DNA of 64,000 bases from Annona cherimola (taxonomy: Eukaryota > Streptophyta > Magnoliopsida > Magnoliales > Annonaceae), in NCBI GenBank assembly GCA_030490835.1, contig CM059972.1:56091563-56155562 (forward strand). The letters run 5' to 3'. Position 1 is the first letter of the stretch; the number at the start of each line of letters is the position of its first letter. Below the pieces are notes generated by a model. It did no database searches, was not told where the DNA came from, and saw nothing but the letters and a program-made list of their open reading frames with translations. Shown in pieces: positions 10,751 to 22,659 of this stretch. The position numbers and the translations under genes are program-made.

Positions 10751-13700
10751 TGATAACTGGAAATTAATAATATATTTTATGGGCATTTTTATACCAATTT
10801 GGTAGGTAATTAATGGGGTTTGATGTGAAATTTTGTTTAAAACATGTTTTGTAACATCTGGGTATTAAATATTAATTTCAAACAATTTAAACAAATTTTG
10901 TGACCTTTTGGCTTGAAATTATATTTTTATTTGTTGCCAAAATTTTAAATGAGTTTGTATAATTTTCTATATTGAAACCTGTTAATAAATTTGATGAGTA
11001 TATAATAGTTTTCTTTGCAGGAAAATAAATTCAACAAGTGGGGCCCACCAGATATCTAGTAATGCATCACAACCGCCCAGCAATGCAAATGATGCCCAAA
11101 CAGTGGACCCCACCAGCTATCTAGAAGATTAATGGCCAAGAAATCATCTCAGTCGTACAAGCAGCAAAGATTAGGGGTGCAACTCAGGTCGGGTTATACC
11201 GGGTTGGAGTGAACCCAAACCCTGAGCCAACCGGGTTGGAATAAACCCAAACCCAAACCCTAAGAATTTAATCCGGGTTCGGACCGGGTTCAAACCGGGT
11301 TCACATTGGTTTTAGTTTGGTTTCAGGTTAGAATTCGGGTTATCAATAAACTGTTTTTTTTTCTAATTTAATTGTAATCTAAAAGAAAATTATTGGAATA
11401 TACATACCTGTGTTTATGAAGTCAAGTGTAGCGAATAGCTAATGGAAATGACTCAAGTGTAGCAAATAAAAAATAAACATATCATACCAACTATTGTAGT
11501 TGAAACTAAACATTATCATACAAATTGTTGAAATTGAATTCAAATTGAATATTTATCATACAAATTGCTAAAATAGAAATTGACCACTTGTCATACCAAT
11601 AAACTTAAAATATGAATCAAATTTATACTACAATCTAAAATTCAAACTAACAGATTTCTCATACTAACAGAAAGTATAATATGAAATAGATTTATCATGC
11701 CAACTCAAATTCAAACATAATCCACATAACAGTTATTCAAAGTAACTAAATCTAAATACACTAAGCATAATGGTTCAACATTCCAATCTAATTTAAGTGC
11801 AATCCAAATTTAAAATGACGAATAAACAAGTCTCAAGTTTAAATAAGTTTACATCCACTTTTAAATAAATTCAAAATTCAAATGAGTTCATGTCTCCAAA
11901 GTTTCCAAAAAAACTAAAAAACTATTCGAAGACTTCCAAGTAATTTCTCCCTTGATTTCCATTTGTATTTCGAATGTCAAGTTCTTACACGTGCGGCTAC
12001 CCCTCATATATTTTTTTAAAAAATTTTAAATATCCATATTAACTATATGTTATAAATCATTAAATCATAATTATTCATTAATTTAAATCAATTAATCACT
12101 TAAATTAAACCATTTGACTGATATATATTAAATCAATTAACCACCTATATATTAATATTACAAAAAAATGTATAATTTATAAAAAAAATTATATAAATTA
12201 CATCGGGTTCGGACCGGGTCGGGTTTTGGTACCGGGTTGGTGCAATCCTGGTTTTGGTTTCGGGTTTCTACGGGTCGGGTTGAAACCGGGTCTATTTTAG
12301 AAAAAATCTTTAAAATAAAACCCATTTTTGGTGTTGGTACTGGGTCGGGTCGGGCGGGTTCGGACCGACCCGGTACCAAGTTTCACCCCTAGCAAAGGTG
12401 TTGTCCACAAAATCTGGATCATCCATTCAAATCCAGAAAATCTTCAACACAATCTAGGCGTTTGGTTTTAAAAAAATCCATCAGAAAATCATAAAATTCG
12501 GACCGTCCATATTAAATCTCGTTGCACAATCCAGCCGTTCCATCTGCAACAGCTATCCATAAAACCATTTTAATCTTAGCCATTGATTTGCTTTGGTTCA
12601 GCCAAAAAGCACCGCCCTTAGCCATCACACCAATCTGATCGTCCAATGCATTCCACTGCCCACAAGCTGCAGAAAATCAACGACTAGAGATCTAAGCTGC
12701 CCATCAGAGCACCATCCATTTTTTTATTCCAACAACTAGCAAATATTAGAACCGCCCATCTGTCTAGAAAATCCACCGCTCAAGCCTATCACAACCATCC
12801 ATAAGATTTAAATCTATGCATTATTTTATACGTCCATCCTTCCAAGCCATAATCCATGCAGCTAAGATCACATCCAGAAATCAAATTCATCATATTTCAA
12901 CAGTCTAAATTTTTATCCAATTAGAAAAAGTTGTCCACCTTCCATTCAAGGCTGGAATTTCCAGCTAAAATAAGGCACCGACTAGCAACAGTACATGCAT
13001 CGCAGCCACACATTCAAATAGAATTCGTATGCAAGCATGCTAAATTACGTAGTGTCCAACAACGAATAACTTATGCATATTTCAAACGCAATTTCTAGCT
13101 TTGTAAAACGGATAGAATTTTACAGAATTTTGGGGAAGAAGAGTAGAATTCTGAGGAGAAAATTAAAGAGAGAGAGAGAGAGAGAGAGGCGGACTGGTGA
13201 GTTGCGTGGAGCGGCCGACGCACCATCGGAAGCTTCAAACCAATAAGCATTCCTATCTTTTCCCTTTTTAATTTTTATTACTTTCTTTAAGATGGATTTG
13301 GATTTTAATTTTATTTTGGACTTAAACATTCTCAGCTAAGCCCTAAAATCTAGGGTTTAGGATGTAGCATGAGTACAATGTAGTGTGGTGTGTGTTTTTT
13401 TAATTTATTTATGATGGATATTGTTGTTCATTTAATTTATTGTGATTTTTATGCTTGATTTGTACATGGACCCGTACTTTGGCATAATTCCATATATTAG
13501 GTGATGGAACCGAGAGGTGGAAATCTAATATACGATAATCAAGATATTAAACCTGGAAATCTAAAACCATGAGAATAGATGAATTCCATGAACAAACCAC
13601 AGAACTTAATGGATTCTAATTAACTTAATCCCATGAGAATAGGTGGTTAAGAAAATTAGGGTATGCTTTGTAGGTTTTGAGAGAAGGTGCAAGGATAAAT

Positions 13701-14012
13701 TAAGGTTTATCCTCCTTTAACAAATAATATCCAGATTAAATAATTATACCACTACCCATTGCAGAAGACGCATGTGAAATCCTACACCCTAGGTACTCGC
13801 ACTCTCGTTTTCTACTCACTTTAGTTCTAAATTTTATTCTCTTCCAATTTTTCTCTTTTTTTAATTATTATATTCTCTTCCACTTTTCTATTCCATTTTA
13901 TATCCGACACAAAAGCGTTTAAAAGAAAAATTTATAGTCCTGAATTCCCTGTGGATCGATAATTTATATACTACAATCTACGACCAGTGCACTTGCGATG
14001 TGATTGCGAACA
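10751..14012 (+). repeat. 5' LTR of element D (carries hAT-type insertion)
   Basis: It matches the 3' LTR at 31150-33232 nearly throughout. The excess length is explained by the 1220-base insertion at 11172-12391 plus its 8-base duplication. A GA microsatellite sits near 13167-13188. The expected TATA box is TTGTAAAAC near 13100, where the 3' LTR has CTATAAAAC, so the 5' copy has lost the better match. The ORFs at 12158-12379 and 13120-13329 are antisense and low complexity, and are not called. Confidence 0.88.
11172..12391. mobile_element. Non-autonomous hAT-type element in the D 5' LTR
   Basis: The ends are TAGGGGTGCAACT and, reversed, TAGGGGTGAAACT, so the terminal inverted repeats are about 13 bases with one difference. 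It is flanked by GCAAAGAT (11164-11171) and GCAAAGGT (12392-12399), an 8-base duplication with one change. The empty site is visible in the D 3' LTR (GCAAAGATGTTG near 31564). An 8-base duplication with TAGGGGTG ends points to the hAT superfamily. Both subterminal zones are rich in CGGGTT/CCGGGT repeats, and the centre is AT-rich with no transposase ORF, so it would depend on an enzyme in trans. Confidence 0.85.
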
Positions 14013-14019
14013 AGTATTT

Positions 14020-14037
14020 TGGCGCCGTTGTCAAGGA
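14020..14037 (+). other. Primer-binding site of element D (tRNA-Asp type)
   Basis: TGGCGCCGTTGTCAAGGA matches the canonical tRNA-Asp site TGGCGCCGTTGCCGGGGA with three differences, all transitions. It begins seven bases after the 5' LTR end at 14012, where minus-strand DNA synthesis would start. Confidence 0.8.
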
Positions 14038-14400
14038 ATTCGGCGTTACTTTAAATTTTGTTTTTAGATACTTTCTTTGTTTTTTCTTTCTCTATTTTTT
14101 TTCTATTCTTTTTCTCTTTCAACTTTCTGTCTTTTTTCTCTATCTATTTTTATTATTTTTAATTTTATTTATTTACTTATTATTATTATTATTATTATTT
14201 TATTTATTTTCTTTTTCATCTCTCGTTCTTATTTATTTTTATCTTTTCTGAACTAGCTAGTTAATCTTTGTATACACCCACATACTAGAAGCTTTACAAA
14301 ACAACTAGCTGAAAAACTCTTTGTTGTTGACCCTGAGATTGAACGTTCTTTTAGGAGAAGAGTTCGTGAGTACAAGCAGTAGCAATCTTGTCAAGACACC

Positions 14401-15640
14401 ATGGTGGAAAGCAACAATCCAAACCCGCCACATCAGGAGCAGGAGGAAGGTCAGGCTGAGAACAATGCTCCTCCAAGAAGAGTAACTCTTAGTGATCGGA
14501 ACCACCCGAACCCTCGAGGATTTCGATCATGCATAGTGGAACCAGAAATTGATGCAAGAAGCTTTGAACTCAATCTCGGGCTTATCCAGATAGTTCAACA
14601 TGACCAATTTGCAGGACTCTGAAAACCCAACAATACACATCACTAAGTTCATGCAACTGTGCAACACAATCAAGGTACAAAATATCCCATGCAAGGTAAT
14701 CTGTCTTCAGCTTTTTCCATTTTCTCTTCATGACAAGGCAAGCGAGTGGTTCTATTCTATGCCACCCGACACTTCCAATACATGAGATGAGCTCTCTACT
14801 GCTTTCTTGGAGAAATTCTTTCCACCCGCTAAAACCAGGAAAATCCAGGACGAAATCCATCAGTTTGTCCGAAAAGATGGCGAAACTCTATACGATGAGT
14901 GGGAGAGAATGAAAGATTTACAGCGCAAGTGTCCACATCATGGCATCTCGCAGGGTGACGTTATTGAAAATTTTTTCAATGGACTCGATCGACCTAGCCG
15001 AAGCGCCGTCAATTTAGCCGCTGGTGGCCAATTCATGCGACTTACTGACGAGGAGGCTCTCAAGCTCCTCGATGATTTAGCTCTTTATTATTCTCAATAC
15101 GGCGACATCCAAGGACCCTCTCGGCTAGGTAATGTATATGACATCAAATCCATAAATTCACTTCATGTTAAACTTGATCAACTTTTGCAGCAAAGAAGCA
15201 GGAATCCACGGATCAGAATGCATTTTCTTCTCGATAAATTTCACGTGAGATTTGTGGAGCTTCACACTACACGTCTAAGTTTAGTTTTGCCAGCCAAGAC
15301 ACCAGAAGCGAGCAGGCTAATGCATTCAACAACCACTATGATACTCGTACTTATGGTAACCCTTACTCAAATACTTACAACCTTAGATGGAGGAACCACC
15401 CCAATTTGTCTTCGGTGAACCAGTTAAATATCTAAAACTATGCTCAAAACAATAAGTCATCTAGTTTTCTAAGAAGACCATTGAGTCCTCCCTTATACCA
15501 AACTCTGCCCGCACTATCTACACCACCTCAAGCACCATCCTCTGATCCCTTAATTGACAAACTGCTTGAAGAAATGAGCCAAATGAAAATCCATATTAAA
15601 TTGCTTGAAAACCAAATTGCCCAACATGCCACTACCTAAT
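14401..15640 (+). pseudogene. gag: gag pseudogene of element D
   Basis: The capsid/nucleocapsid precursor region of an Athila/Tat element. The frame opens at ATG 14401 with a proline/glutamate-rich head, shifts near 14615, and then runs to about 15200 with retrotransposon gag signatures: the LFPFSLHDKASEWF segment, a lost tryptophan codon (TGA at 14783), FLEKFFPPAKTRKI, DGETLYDEWERMKDL and FNGLDRPSRSAVNLAAGG. A second frameshift near 15200 moves the rest into another frame, which continues through a Pro-rich linker and LLEEMSQMKIHIKLLENQIA, a short coiled-coil-like stretch. No zinc knuckle is visible. It is non-functional as read. Confidence 0.8.
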
Positions 15641-15649
15641 CTCATAGAG

Positions 15650-16674
15650 ACTAGGGCAAACTCCCTAGCCAACCTGAAGTAAACCCTAGGGAACAAATGT
15701 AGGCAGTTACCTTGCGGAGTGGAAAGCAGTTTGACCCACCTCAACTACCTCAAATCGACACCAAAAAGGAGGCCGAGCAGGAACAAAAGCAAGAAGATGA
15801 GTCACAACCCGAACCAGTGGTGGAGAAGTCGTACGTCCCACCACCTCCTTACAAGCCTCCTCTTCCCTTCCCTCAAAGGCAAAGATAGGCAAAACTTCCA
15901 AAGCAGTTCGAGAAGTTTATTTCAACACTCAAGAATCTATCAATCAGTGTGTCATTTATTGACATGATCTCTTATATGAGAACTTATGCAAAATTCCTAA
16001 AGGAGATGTTGTCCAACAAAAGAAAGTTCGAGGAGCACCGAACCATTGCACTCATTGAGGAGTGTAGCGCCATCTTGAAGAACAAGCTACCTAAAAAGTT
16101 AAAGGAACCTGGGAGTTTCCCTATTCCTTGTGCTCTTGGAAATTTCAAAATTAGCAAGGCGTTATGTGATCTCAGAACTAGTGTAAGTCTGATCCCTCTC
16201 TGCATTTGTAAAAAGCTGAACATCGGTGATCCAAAACCAACTTCTATGTCTCTCTAACTGGTCGATCGATCAATCAAATTTCCAGTTGACATTCTTGAAG
16301 ATGTTTCCTTGAAAGTCTGCAAGCTGTTCATCTCAGTCGACTTTGTAGTCCTCGACATGGAGGAGGACCGCCAAATTCCAATCATTCTTGGACGACCTTT
16401 CTTAGCAACTACTGGAGCCATCATAGACGTCAAGAATGGTAAACTCTCATTCACAGTTGGAGATGAAAAAGTGGAATTCAACCTCTTCTCAGCCATGAAA
16501 AACCCCTCTCTGGATAACTCTTGTTTACAGGTTAACATGGCCAATGAGTCAACAGATAAAGAAACTTCAAGCAATGTAACTCGGACGTCCATAAGTAAAG
16601 GAGAAGTTGAGGAAGACTTGAATCAACAAGTTGCTAAATTAGTGGCAACATCTGGAAGTGGAAGATCAAAATAA
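15650..16674 (+). pseudogene. Gag C-terminal linker and aspartic protease pseudogene of element D
   Basis: It starts with the AVTLRSGKQFD linker seen before Athila-type proteases, then a Pro-rich segment with YVPPPPYKPPLPFPQ, then FLKEMLSNKRKFEE and the retropepsin domain. The catalytic motif, usually D-L-G-A-S, reads CDLRTSVSLIP (Asp codon at 16168), so the Gly and Ala that shape the active site are replaced. A stop (TAA, 16255-16257) interrupts it, after which IPIILGRPFLATTGAIIDV is intact. Polyprotein cleavage would have been its role. Coding similarity ends near 16674 where reverse transcriptase should start. Confidence 0.8.
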
Positions 16675-17385
16675 CAGAAATCTGGAACAAAAGAGAAAAG
16701 CTGACAAATTGGTAACAATTCGTTCTCTTTCTGGTTGTTCTTTTAAAACTAATTGCAGTGGTTCATTGGCCGAAAAAGTTCTCAAGCAAATATGGAGGCC
16801 AATTCAAAGAACGATAAATGCGAGAAAATCTGAAGGCAAGAAAAAGAATTAGGGAAATGAGAAAGTTGGAGTTTGTTAACATAAGATGATCAAACTATAG
16901 TCAAGCTGACGACTTAATACCAAGTGCTTTTCGGGAGGCAACCCAAATTTTTTCTTTTTTTTTCAGGGAAGTTTTAGTTTTTCTTTTCTTTTAGTTTCTT
17001 TTAGAATTTTGATATTTTTTAATTTTGAGCTTTATTCTTTACTTTTCAGAGCCTACTTGGAAAGAAGCACCATGGGATGAAAATTTAGTTCAACTCGCCA
17101 AAACAAGGAAGTTAACATCTCACATCTTTTACAATTACTCCCTTCATTTCGATAACATGATTTACATTAAGGACAATGTCAATTTCAACTATGGTGGTGA
17201 ATGCATTGCATTAATTTTCTTTGAATATTTCTATCACTACCATGATGATTATATTTTTGTCATGATTATAATTTTTGTCACATTTTGAAAAAAAAACATT
17301 TTGAAAATTTAGGGTAATTCCTGCATAAATTGTGATATTAGATTGATTGAGACCCCATTTTGAACTCTTGTATGTCTTGTAAGCA
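16675..17385 (+). other. Post-coding region of element D, 5' half
   Basis: This is non-coding sequence between protease and the point where H is inserted. It contains GTGCTTTTCGGGAGGCAACC (about 16924-16943), the motif that in Athila-type elements follows the integrase gene, so the polymerase genes have been skipped here. The small ORF at 17025-17288 has no recognised product. The region continues after H at 29967. Confidence 0.6.
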
Positions 17386-17390
17386 AGTCA

Positions 17391-19069
17391 TGTTGAAAAC
17401 AATTGTTGAAAATCAAATGCAAAATATCCAAAGCATGTGTTTTGATGATTAACAATACAATTTGAGTAAGTTTTAACTACTAATGCATTTTGTGTTTTGT
17501 TTTAGTTATAAAAATAAAAAATATGAAGTATAGCAAGTCAAGTCGATCTTCAAGTCGACTCCAACATCGACTTAGGGGAAGTCAATCCCCAAGTCGAATC
17601 CATTAGTGACTTCAAGTGTCAAAATATATCCAGCATTGAAATTGGGAATCAAAGTGTGCCGAAGTCGCAGACGAAGTCGACTCCATCTGCGACTTAGGTG
17701 AAGTCGCAGGCCAAATCGACTCCAGCATCGACTTCAATCAGACAGGGCAGAATTTCAGAAGTCAAGTCGGGGAACAAGTCGACTTCGAGATAGACTTGAG
17801 TCAAGTTGAAGACCAAGTTGACTTAAATATTCGACTTGGAACATATGAAGATTAATCCAAGTCCAAAGCAAGCAAGATGCATGAATTCAACCATTCTAGT
17901 CAAAATATATATATATATATATTGGATTTGTTCATGCATACAAAGATTCAAGTTTTTCAATCTCTCAAGACATAAAGCTAAAGAACTTCTATGCAAAATG
18001 AACTTCAAGTGTTGAAAATCAAAAGAAGAACACTTATGAAGAAGAAGTTGAGGAAGCAAGAGACATCTCAAGAAAGATTAAGCAGACTTGGCAAAAGAGA
18101 AAAGCCAAGTCGCAAATGAAGTCGACTCCAGCATCGACTTGGGTCAAGTCCCAAACCAAGTCAACTCAAAAGACAGACTTGGAAGATGGAGCACAGCCGA
18201 AGTCGCACCCGAAGTTGACTCCAGCATGCGACTTGGGCGGAGTCGCACACAAAGTCGACTCCACCTGCGACTTGGAGGAATAACGTTCGAATTTTTGAAC
18301 GTTGGAACATTTATTACGCGCCAACCAACTTCATAACGTTCAAAATTCTCTCTCCTCTATATATGGACACTCAAGCAAACATGGAAACATATAAGAGAGA
18401 GCTGAAAAAGAGGAAAGAAATGCTACTAAGAGTTTTAACCCACTTTTCTCTACAATTGAGTGATCCATACACTTTCAATGGAAGAACAAGCTTCAAAGTT
18501 GTTGTTTGCTTCAACGCAAAACGATTCGTTGCTTCTACAGATTCTTCCTCGAGCTGAAACTTACTACACAAATCTATAAAGTGTAGATTTCTTTTATTTC
18601 ATCTTATTATTTAGTTTTTGGTGCTTGGTTTGATTTTGGTGTTTCAAACCAAGCTATAGCAAAGTAGCATTGTGATTGGAGTGGAACTCGTCACCTACTT
18701 GTGCTATTTGTTGTATACTCCCCCTAGAGCTAGAATCTAGAAGAGAGCAGAGGCTCTGGTTGTATATGCCCCCTAGAGCAAGAATCTAAAAGAGAGCGGA
18801 GACTCTAGTTGTATTCGCGGAATATATAGTGGAACCCAAGTCACAAGGAGTGTGAGCTTGAAAAAGTGGAGTAGGGAAGGTTGCCCGAACCACTATAAAT
18901 CTTGTCTATTGTTTTTCATTTCTGCTTTCATTATCTTATTGCTTTCCATTTGTCTTATTAAACAGGATTAAACTAAACCGGGGTAAAGTCTCTAATTCAA
19001 GTTTTAAATTTTTAAATACCCAATTCTCCCCTCCCCTCTTGGGTAATTGCCATGAACTCGGGACCAACA
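17391..19069 (+). repeat. 5' LTR of element H
   Basis: It is bounded by the AGTCA duplication on the left and the primer site on the right. The TATA box is CTATATATGG at 18357-18366. Upstream, 17540-17840 and 18100-18275 hold repeats of the type GAAGTCGACTCCAGCATCGA, with five exact GTCGAC palindromes remaining; the 3' LTR keeps eight. An (AT)n run lies at about 17906-17921. It carries a 52-base tandem duplication (18714-18815) that the 3' LTR lacks. ORFs inside it (18088-18336, 18363-18557) are read through the repeats and are not called. Confidence 0.92.
18714..18815 (+). repeat. Tandem duplication, about 52 bases, in the H 5' LTR
   Basis: Two adjacent copies each contain CCCCCTAGAGC, an AGAATCT, AGAGAGCGGA-like block and CTCTAGTTGTAT. 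The 3' LTR has one copy (about 29655-29705), which accounts for most of the 57-base length difference between the LTRs. The related solo LTR E also has one copy, so the duplication arose in the 5' LTR. Confidence 0.75.
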
Positions 19070-19071
19070 AG

Positions 19072-19087
19072 TGGTATCAGAGCAGGT
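19072..19087 (+). other. Primer-binding site of element H (tRNA-iMet)
   Basis: TGGTATCAGAGCAGGT begins two bases after the 5' LTR end. Its first 12 bases match the 3' end complement of plant initiator tRNA-Met, the usual primer for Ty1/copia. Confidence 0.92.
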
Positions 19088-19117
19088 CTTTGAGTTTTAC
19101 CAAAGAGATCTTTTGAT

Positions 19118-20276
19118 ATGGCATCCCAATCCACTTCCGTTCCCGTATTTGTCGAAGGCTAATCCTTTACTAGGCCACCATTATTTGACGGGAACAATTT
19201 TGATTATTAGAAGCTACGTATGAAACAACTCATCATGGCTACAGATATGGATTCTTAGATTGCAATCCAAGACGGTGTGACATTGCCTACTGATGAAAGA
19301 GCTTCCAAATGGACCGATGAGGAAGTAAAAATTGTAAAGAGCAACGCCAAGGCTATGAATTCATTATTTTGTGCTCTTACTGCTTTCGAATATGATAGAG
19401 TATCCTCTTGTTTGACTGCCAAAGAGATATGGGATACACTAACATCTATCTATGAAGGAACCTCTCAAGTCCAAGGGACAAGGAGAAATATTTTGATTGG
19501 AGAATTGGAAAACTTTAGAATGCTAGAAACAGAAAATATTTCTGAAATGTTTGCTAGATTTTCCAAGATTACCAACGCCTTGAAAGGGCTAGGAAAGATA
19601 ATTTCTGAATCTGAGCAGGTCATGAAGATTCTAAGGGTTCTACCCGAATCATGGACTCCAAAAATCATGGTAATAAAAGAAGCCAAGGACTTAAACACGT
19701 TGAAGTTGGAAGACCTTATTAGCTCGTTAATGTCACATGAGCTAATCAAGAAAAGAAACGAGGATCACCACAAAGGCAAAAGAGTCATCGCCTTGAAAGC
19801 TGCACAAGACTCGGATGATACCACCTCATCATCACAAAACGACGATGAAATTGCCTTATTTACAAAACGGTTCAGAAAATTTGTAAGGAAAGGTAGAAAT
19901 TTCAGAAACTTTAAAGAAAGAAATTCTAAAGAGAAAAAGAAAGAATCAACAAAATGTTACCAGTGTGGTGGTTCGGGGCACATGCAAGCCCAATGCCCAA
20001 CGGCCGAAGAAACTAAAGCAAATGAGCAAAGAAAAGATCGAGGCGACAACAGAAAATTTCAAAGAAACAAAGGAAGAGGCATGTACGTAAATGAAGAGGA
20101 ATCTATAACATGTAGCTCTTCAAGTGAAGAATGTGTAGTGGATTGTGCAAGAATTTATTGCATGGAAAATTCCAACATATGTTTTGCAGCAACGGAAATC
20201 TTGGAGGATCAAGCTACTTCAACAAACTACACAAGTAGTCAAGAGGTAACCTCCAAACAAAAATTATTTTCAATTC
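19118..20276 (+). pseudogene. gag: gag pseudogene of element H, N-terminal part
   Basis: Capsid and first nucleocapsid region. The ATG at 19118 opens MASQSTSVPV, and the frame is then cut by three stops before 19277: one after VFVEG, one after NNFDY where tryptophan is expected, and one after ATDMDS. From 19277 it is open: the UBN2-type Gag core with NSLFCALTAFEYDRVSSCLT, AKEIWDTLTSIYEGTSQV and FARFSKITNALKGLG, a basic stretch, then a CCHC zinc knuckle CYQCGGSGHMQAQC (19955-19996) for RNA packaging. The tail is acidic and Ser-rich. It is cut at 20276 by solo LTR I1 and continues at 22024. Confidence 0.88.
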
Positions 20277-22018
20277 TGTGAGGACCAGGTATTTTATTCT
20301 ATTTTTATTATAACTTTTCTCTATTTATGAGGTAACTTATGAACATGCTAGTAAGAATTTTACGATATTAATGGATACATAACATACATGGACACGACAT
20401 TTAGGAGATGTATAATGCATATGTGCATGTATGATTAGCGTTCCATTGATGGGCACTATGACTATTGTTTCCCTCGCAGAGTAGGTACGGGGTTCGACCT
20501 GCCCGGTCAGGTCACGGGGGTCAAGGGGGCAGCGCCCTTGCGGGGGTGCAGGGGGCAGCGCCCCCGAAGAAAATTTTAATTATTAAGTCGTACGAGTGGG
20601 AGAGTAAATTACTAATTGCAATTAGACCCGATCCATGTTCCGACCCGACCCGATAGGGATTCAGTAATAAAGGAAGCCCGCGCGCTAGGGTTCATTCTTT
20701 TCATCCCGCACCCGGCTATCTTCCTTCTTCTTCTCTTTCCGTTCTCTGCGTCTTCTCTTCTTTCCCCACCATTCAGTTTGGGCTAGCCACGGATTCATTC
20801 AAGGAAGCTCTACCGACTGTTTGAGGATCATCGACTCGAATCGTGGAAGTTCCGAATCTCTCCGTCTAAGTCTGGAGCACTGTTTTTGGGGGAAATTTCG
20901 ATTCAAGTAAGTAGATGTCGCCCCTTCTCGATTTAGTGATGAAATTTTATGTTAAACGCGATGCGAGGCTAGAGGGAATGTATAGTTTCTAACGACTCCA
21001 TGGTATTAGGCGTAGAGTTCGTAACAGTTAGGGTTCATGGTAAATTTACTTTGAATGCGTGATTTCTATGATGTAAAAGACTTCTTAGCAGTTGTTATAT
21101 TGTTGGAATGTGACGTGAATTGATTTGCCCCAATCGAGAGTATGAATTGAAGGTTCTTTCATTTCGCACCTATCATGTGTTTGATAAAATGCTTGTGTGA
21201 CAGATCTATGTGTTGAATCTGAATTGTGTTGATGTTGTATGTGTGGTTTGCGATGTGTTTCATTGTCTGTTATGTATGATGCGTTATCTCAAATAGTTGG
21301 TTGTAAGGGTTGTTCATGGCCCCTGATTGACATGAGGAGAGGGTTGTTCATGGCCCTTGATGGACATGGGTAGATGATTGGTTGTGTCGGTCAATTTGTG
21401 TGTATGGTTATATGTATACGATCTTGGGAGTGGGTATTGGACCCATGTGTATTAGCTTCATCACTGTATGAGTATCCATCATTATGCTTATTTGCACTTT
21501 GTGCTAACCACTATCTACTTACTGGGTCTATTTAGACTCATATCATTGTTATTGTGCTTTTAGATCGCAGGTCAGAAGGGGAACTTAAGGATGGGACAAG
21601 TTGAGGATCAAACATGAGAGACCCTAGCACAATATGTTGATTTCAGTTCTTTTAGACTTGTGCTCTTTTGATAATCATATATGTAGACAATTACTTAGGC
21701 GGATTCGCTTTGACAACTATAATGTATTTGGTATTTCAGATTGGATTATAATCCTTGTTGATGCACATATGCATGACTATTATATCTGTTTGTTGTGTAA
21801 GGAAAATATGTAATGATTTCCTTCTATATGAATGTTCTTATTATATGAAGATGCAAGTATATAAATAGGATTGAATGTTACAGATGGAAATGTTATGAAT
21901 ATCAGGTCATGTATTCCATATTACCCCTTTATGTTATGGGGAGATGCTGCCGAATTTTTCTTAGATTGTGTAGCGCCGTTGATTAGTTATTGAGTATTTT
22001 TATGAATGGGGCGTTACA
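20277..22018 (+). mobile_element. Solo LTR I1, inserted in gag of H
   Basis: It begins TGTGAGGACC and ends GGGGCGTTACA, with a perfect duplication AATTC (20272-20276 and 22019-22023). It is 1742 bases without an interior. The family also occurs as I2 (46471-48174, minus) and L (52119 to about 53757). The first third has a locally GC-rich zone (20480-20700) with GCAGCGCCC repeats, a TAATAAAGG box and a pyrimidine-rich leader to about 20770. About 21300-21370 holds a tandem repeat of GTTGTTCATGGCCC. The lineage cannot be assigned without an interior. The ORF at 20465-20656 is chance. Confidence 0.9.
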
Positions 22019-22023
22019 AATTC

Positions 22024-22639
22024 TATCTTCTATGATTCATTATATGAGGAAATAAAGAAATTAGGAAACAAGTTTACAATAAAGAAAAGACATTGTGATG
22101 TAGTAATGATCATGAACGGTAAACTTGTTGAAAAAGTTGATCAATTGAAAAATGAAAATAATACTTTGATAAACGAGTTAGAGAAACTCAAAAAGGAAAA
22201 TGAATCATTAAATGAATTGCTTGACAAGTTCTCTAATCCAGGAGAAAGTGTGAAAATGTTCTTAAAAATGACTACTCAAACTTGTAAGAAAGGACTTGAG
22301 TATACCACAATTGAGCAAGAGAAATCTAATGCTCCGAGAAACAACACAAAACCCATTTATTCTAAACCCAAGATAAATCATGTAGTTTGGACTAAAAGAC
22401 CAACTGGGGAACAAATTACCAAATGGCTTCCCATTCCTAGACTCCTAAGAGCTTGTAATTTTTGTAACAAGTTGGGACACAAGGTTTATCAATGCAAATT
22501 GAGAAAATTACAAAACCTTGGTGCAAAATTGGTTTGGATGCCGAAAAGCATTGGATTTATGACTTCAAAAGTAGATCAACATAGACTCCAATGGATAACT
22601 AACTCAAATGGACCCATAAAATGGGTACCAAAAGGATGA
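22024..22639 (+). pseudogene. gag: gag pseudogene of element H, C-terminal part
   Basis: This resumes gag after solo LTR I1. It encodes a coiled-coil-like stretch rich in Lys, Glu, Leu and Asn (LVEKVDQLKNENNTLINELE onward) and a second CCHC knuckle CNFCNKLGHKVYQC (22454-22495). It ends with WVPKG at a TGA (22637-22639). Two knuckles separated by a coiled coil fit SIRE-type Gag. The protease frame is offset by one base, so a frameshift or a spliced junction separates gag from pol here. Confidence 0.8.
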
Positions 22640-22659
22640 GCTCCACTTGACTTAATTTT

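Noticed and set aside
14000..14251. 83-residue hydrophobic ORF
   Set aside because: It crosses the LTR end and primer site of D and consists of a T-rich low-complexity run, so it is not a membrane protein gene.
18088..18336. 82-residue ORF found in both H LTRs
   Set aside because: It is read through the GTCGAC repeats, is present only because the LTRs are duplicates, and lacks family resemblance.
20465..20656. ORF in the GC-rich part of solo LTR I1
   Set aside because: The matching part of I2 is in a different orientation context and the frame is not preserved; the GC-rich zone is LTR leader sequence.
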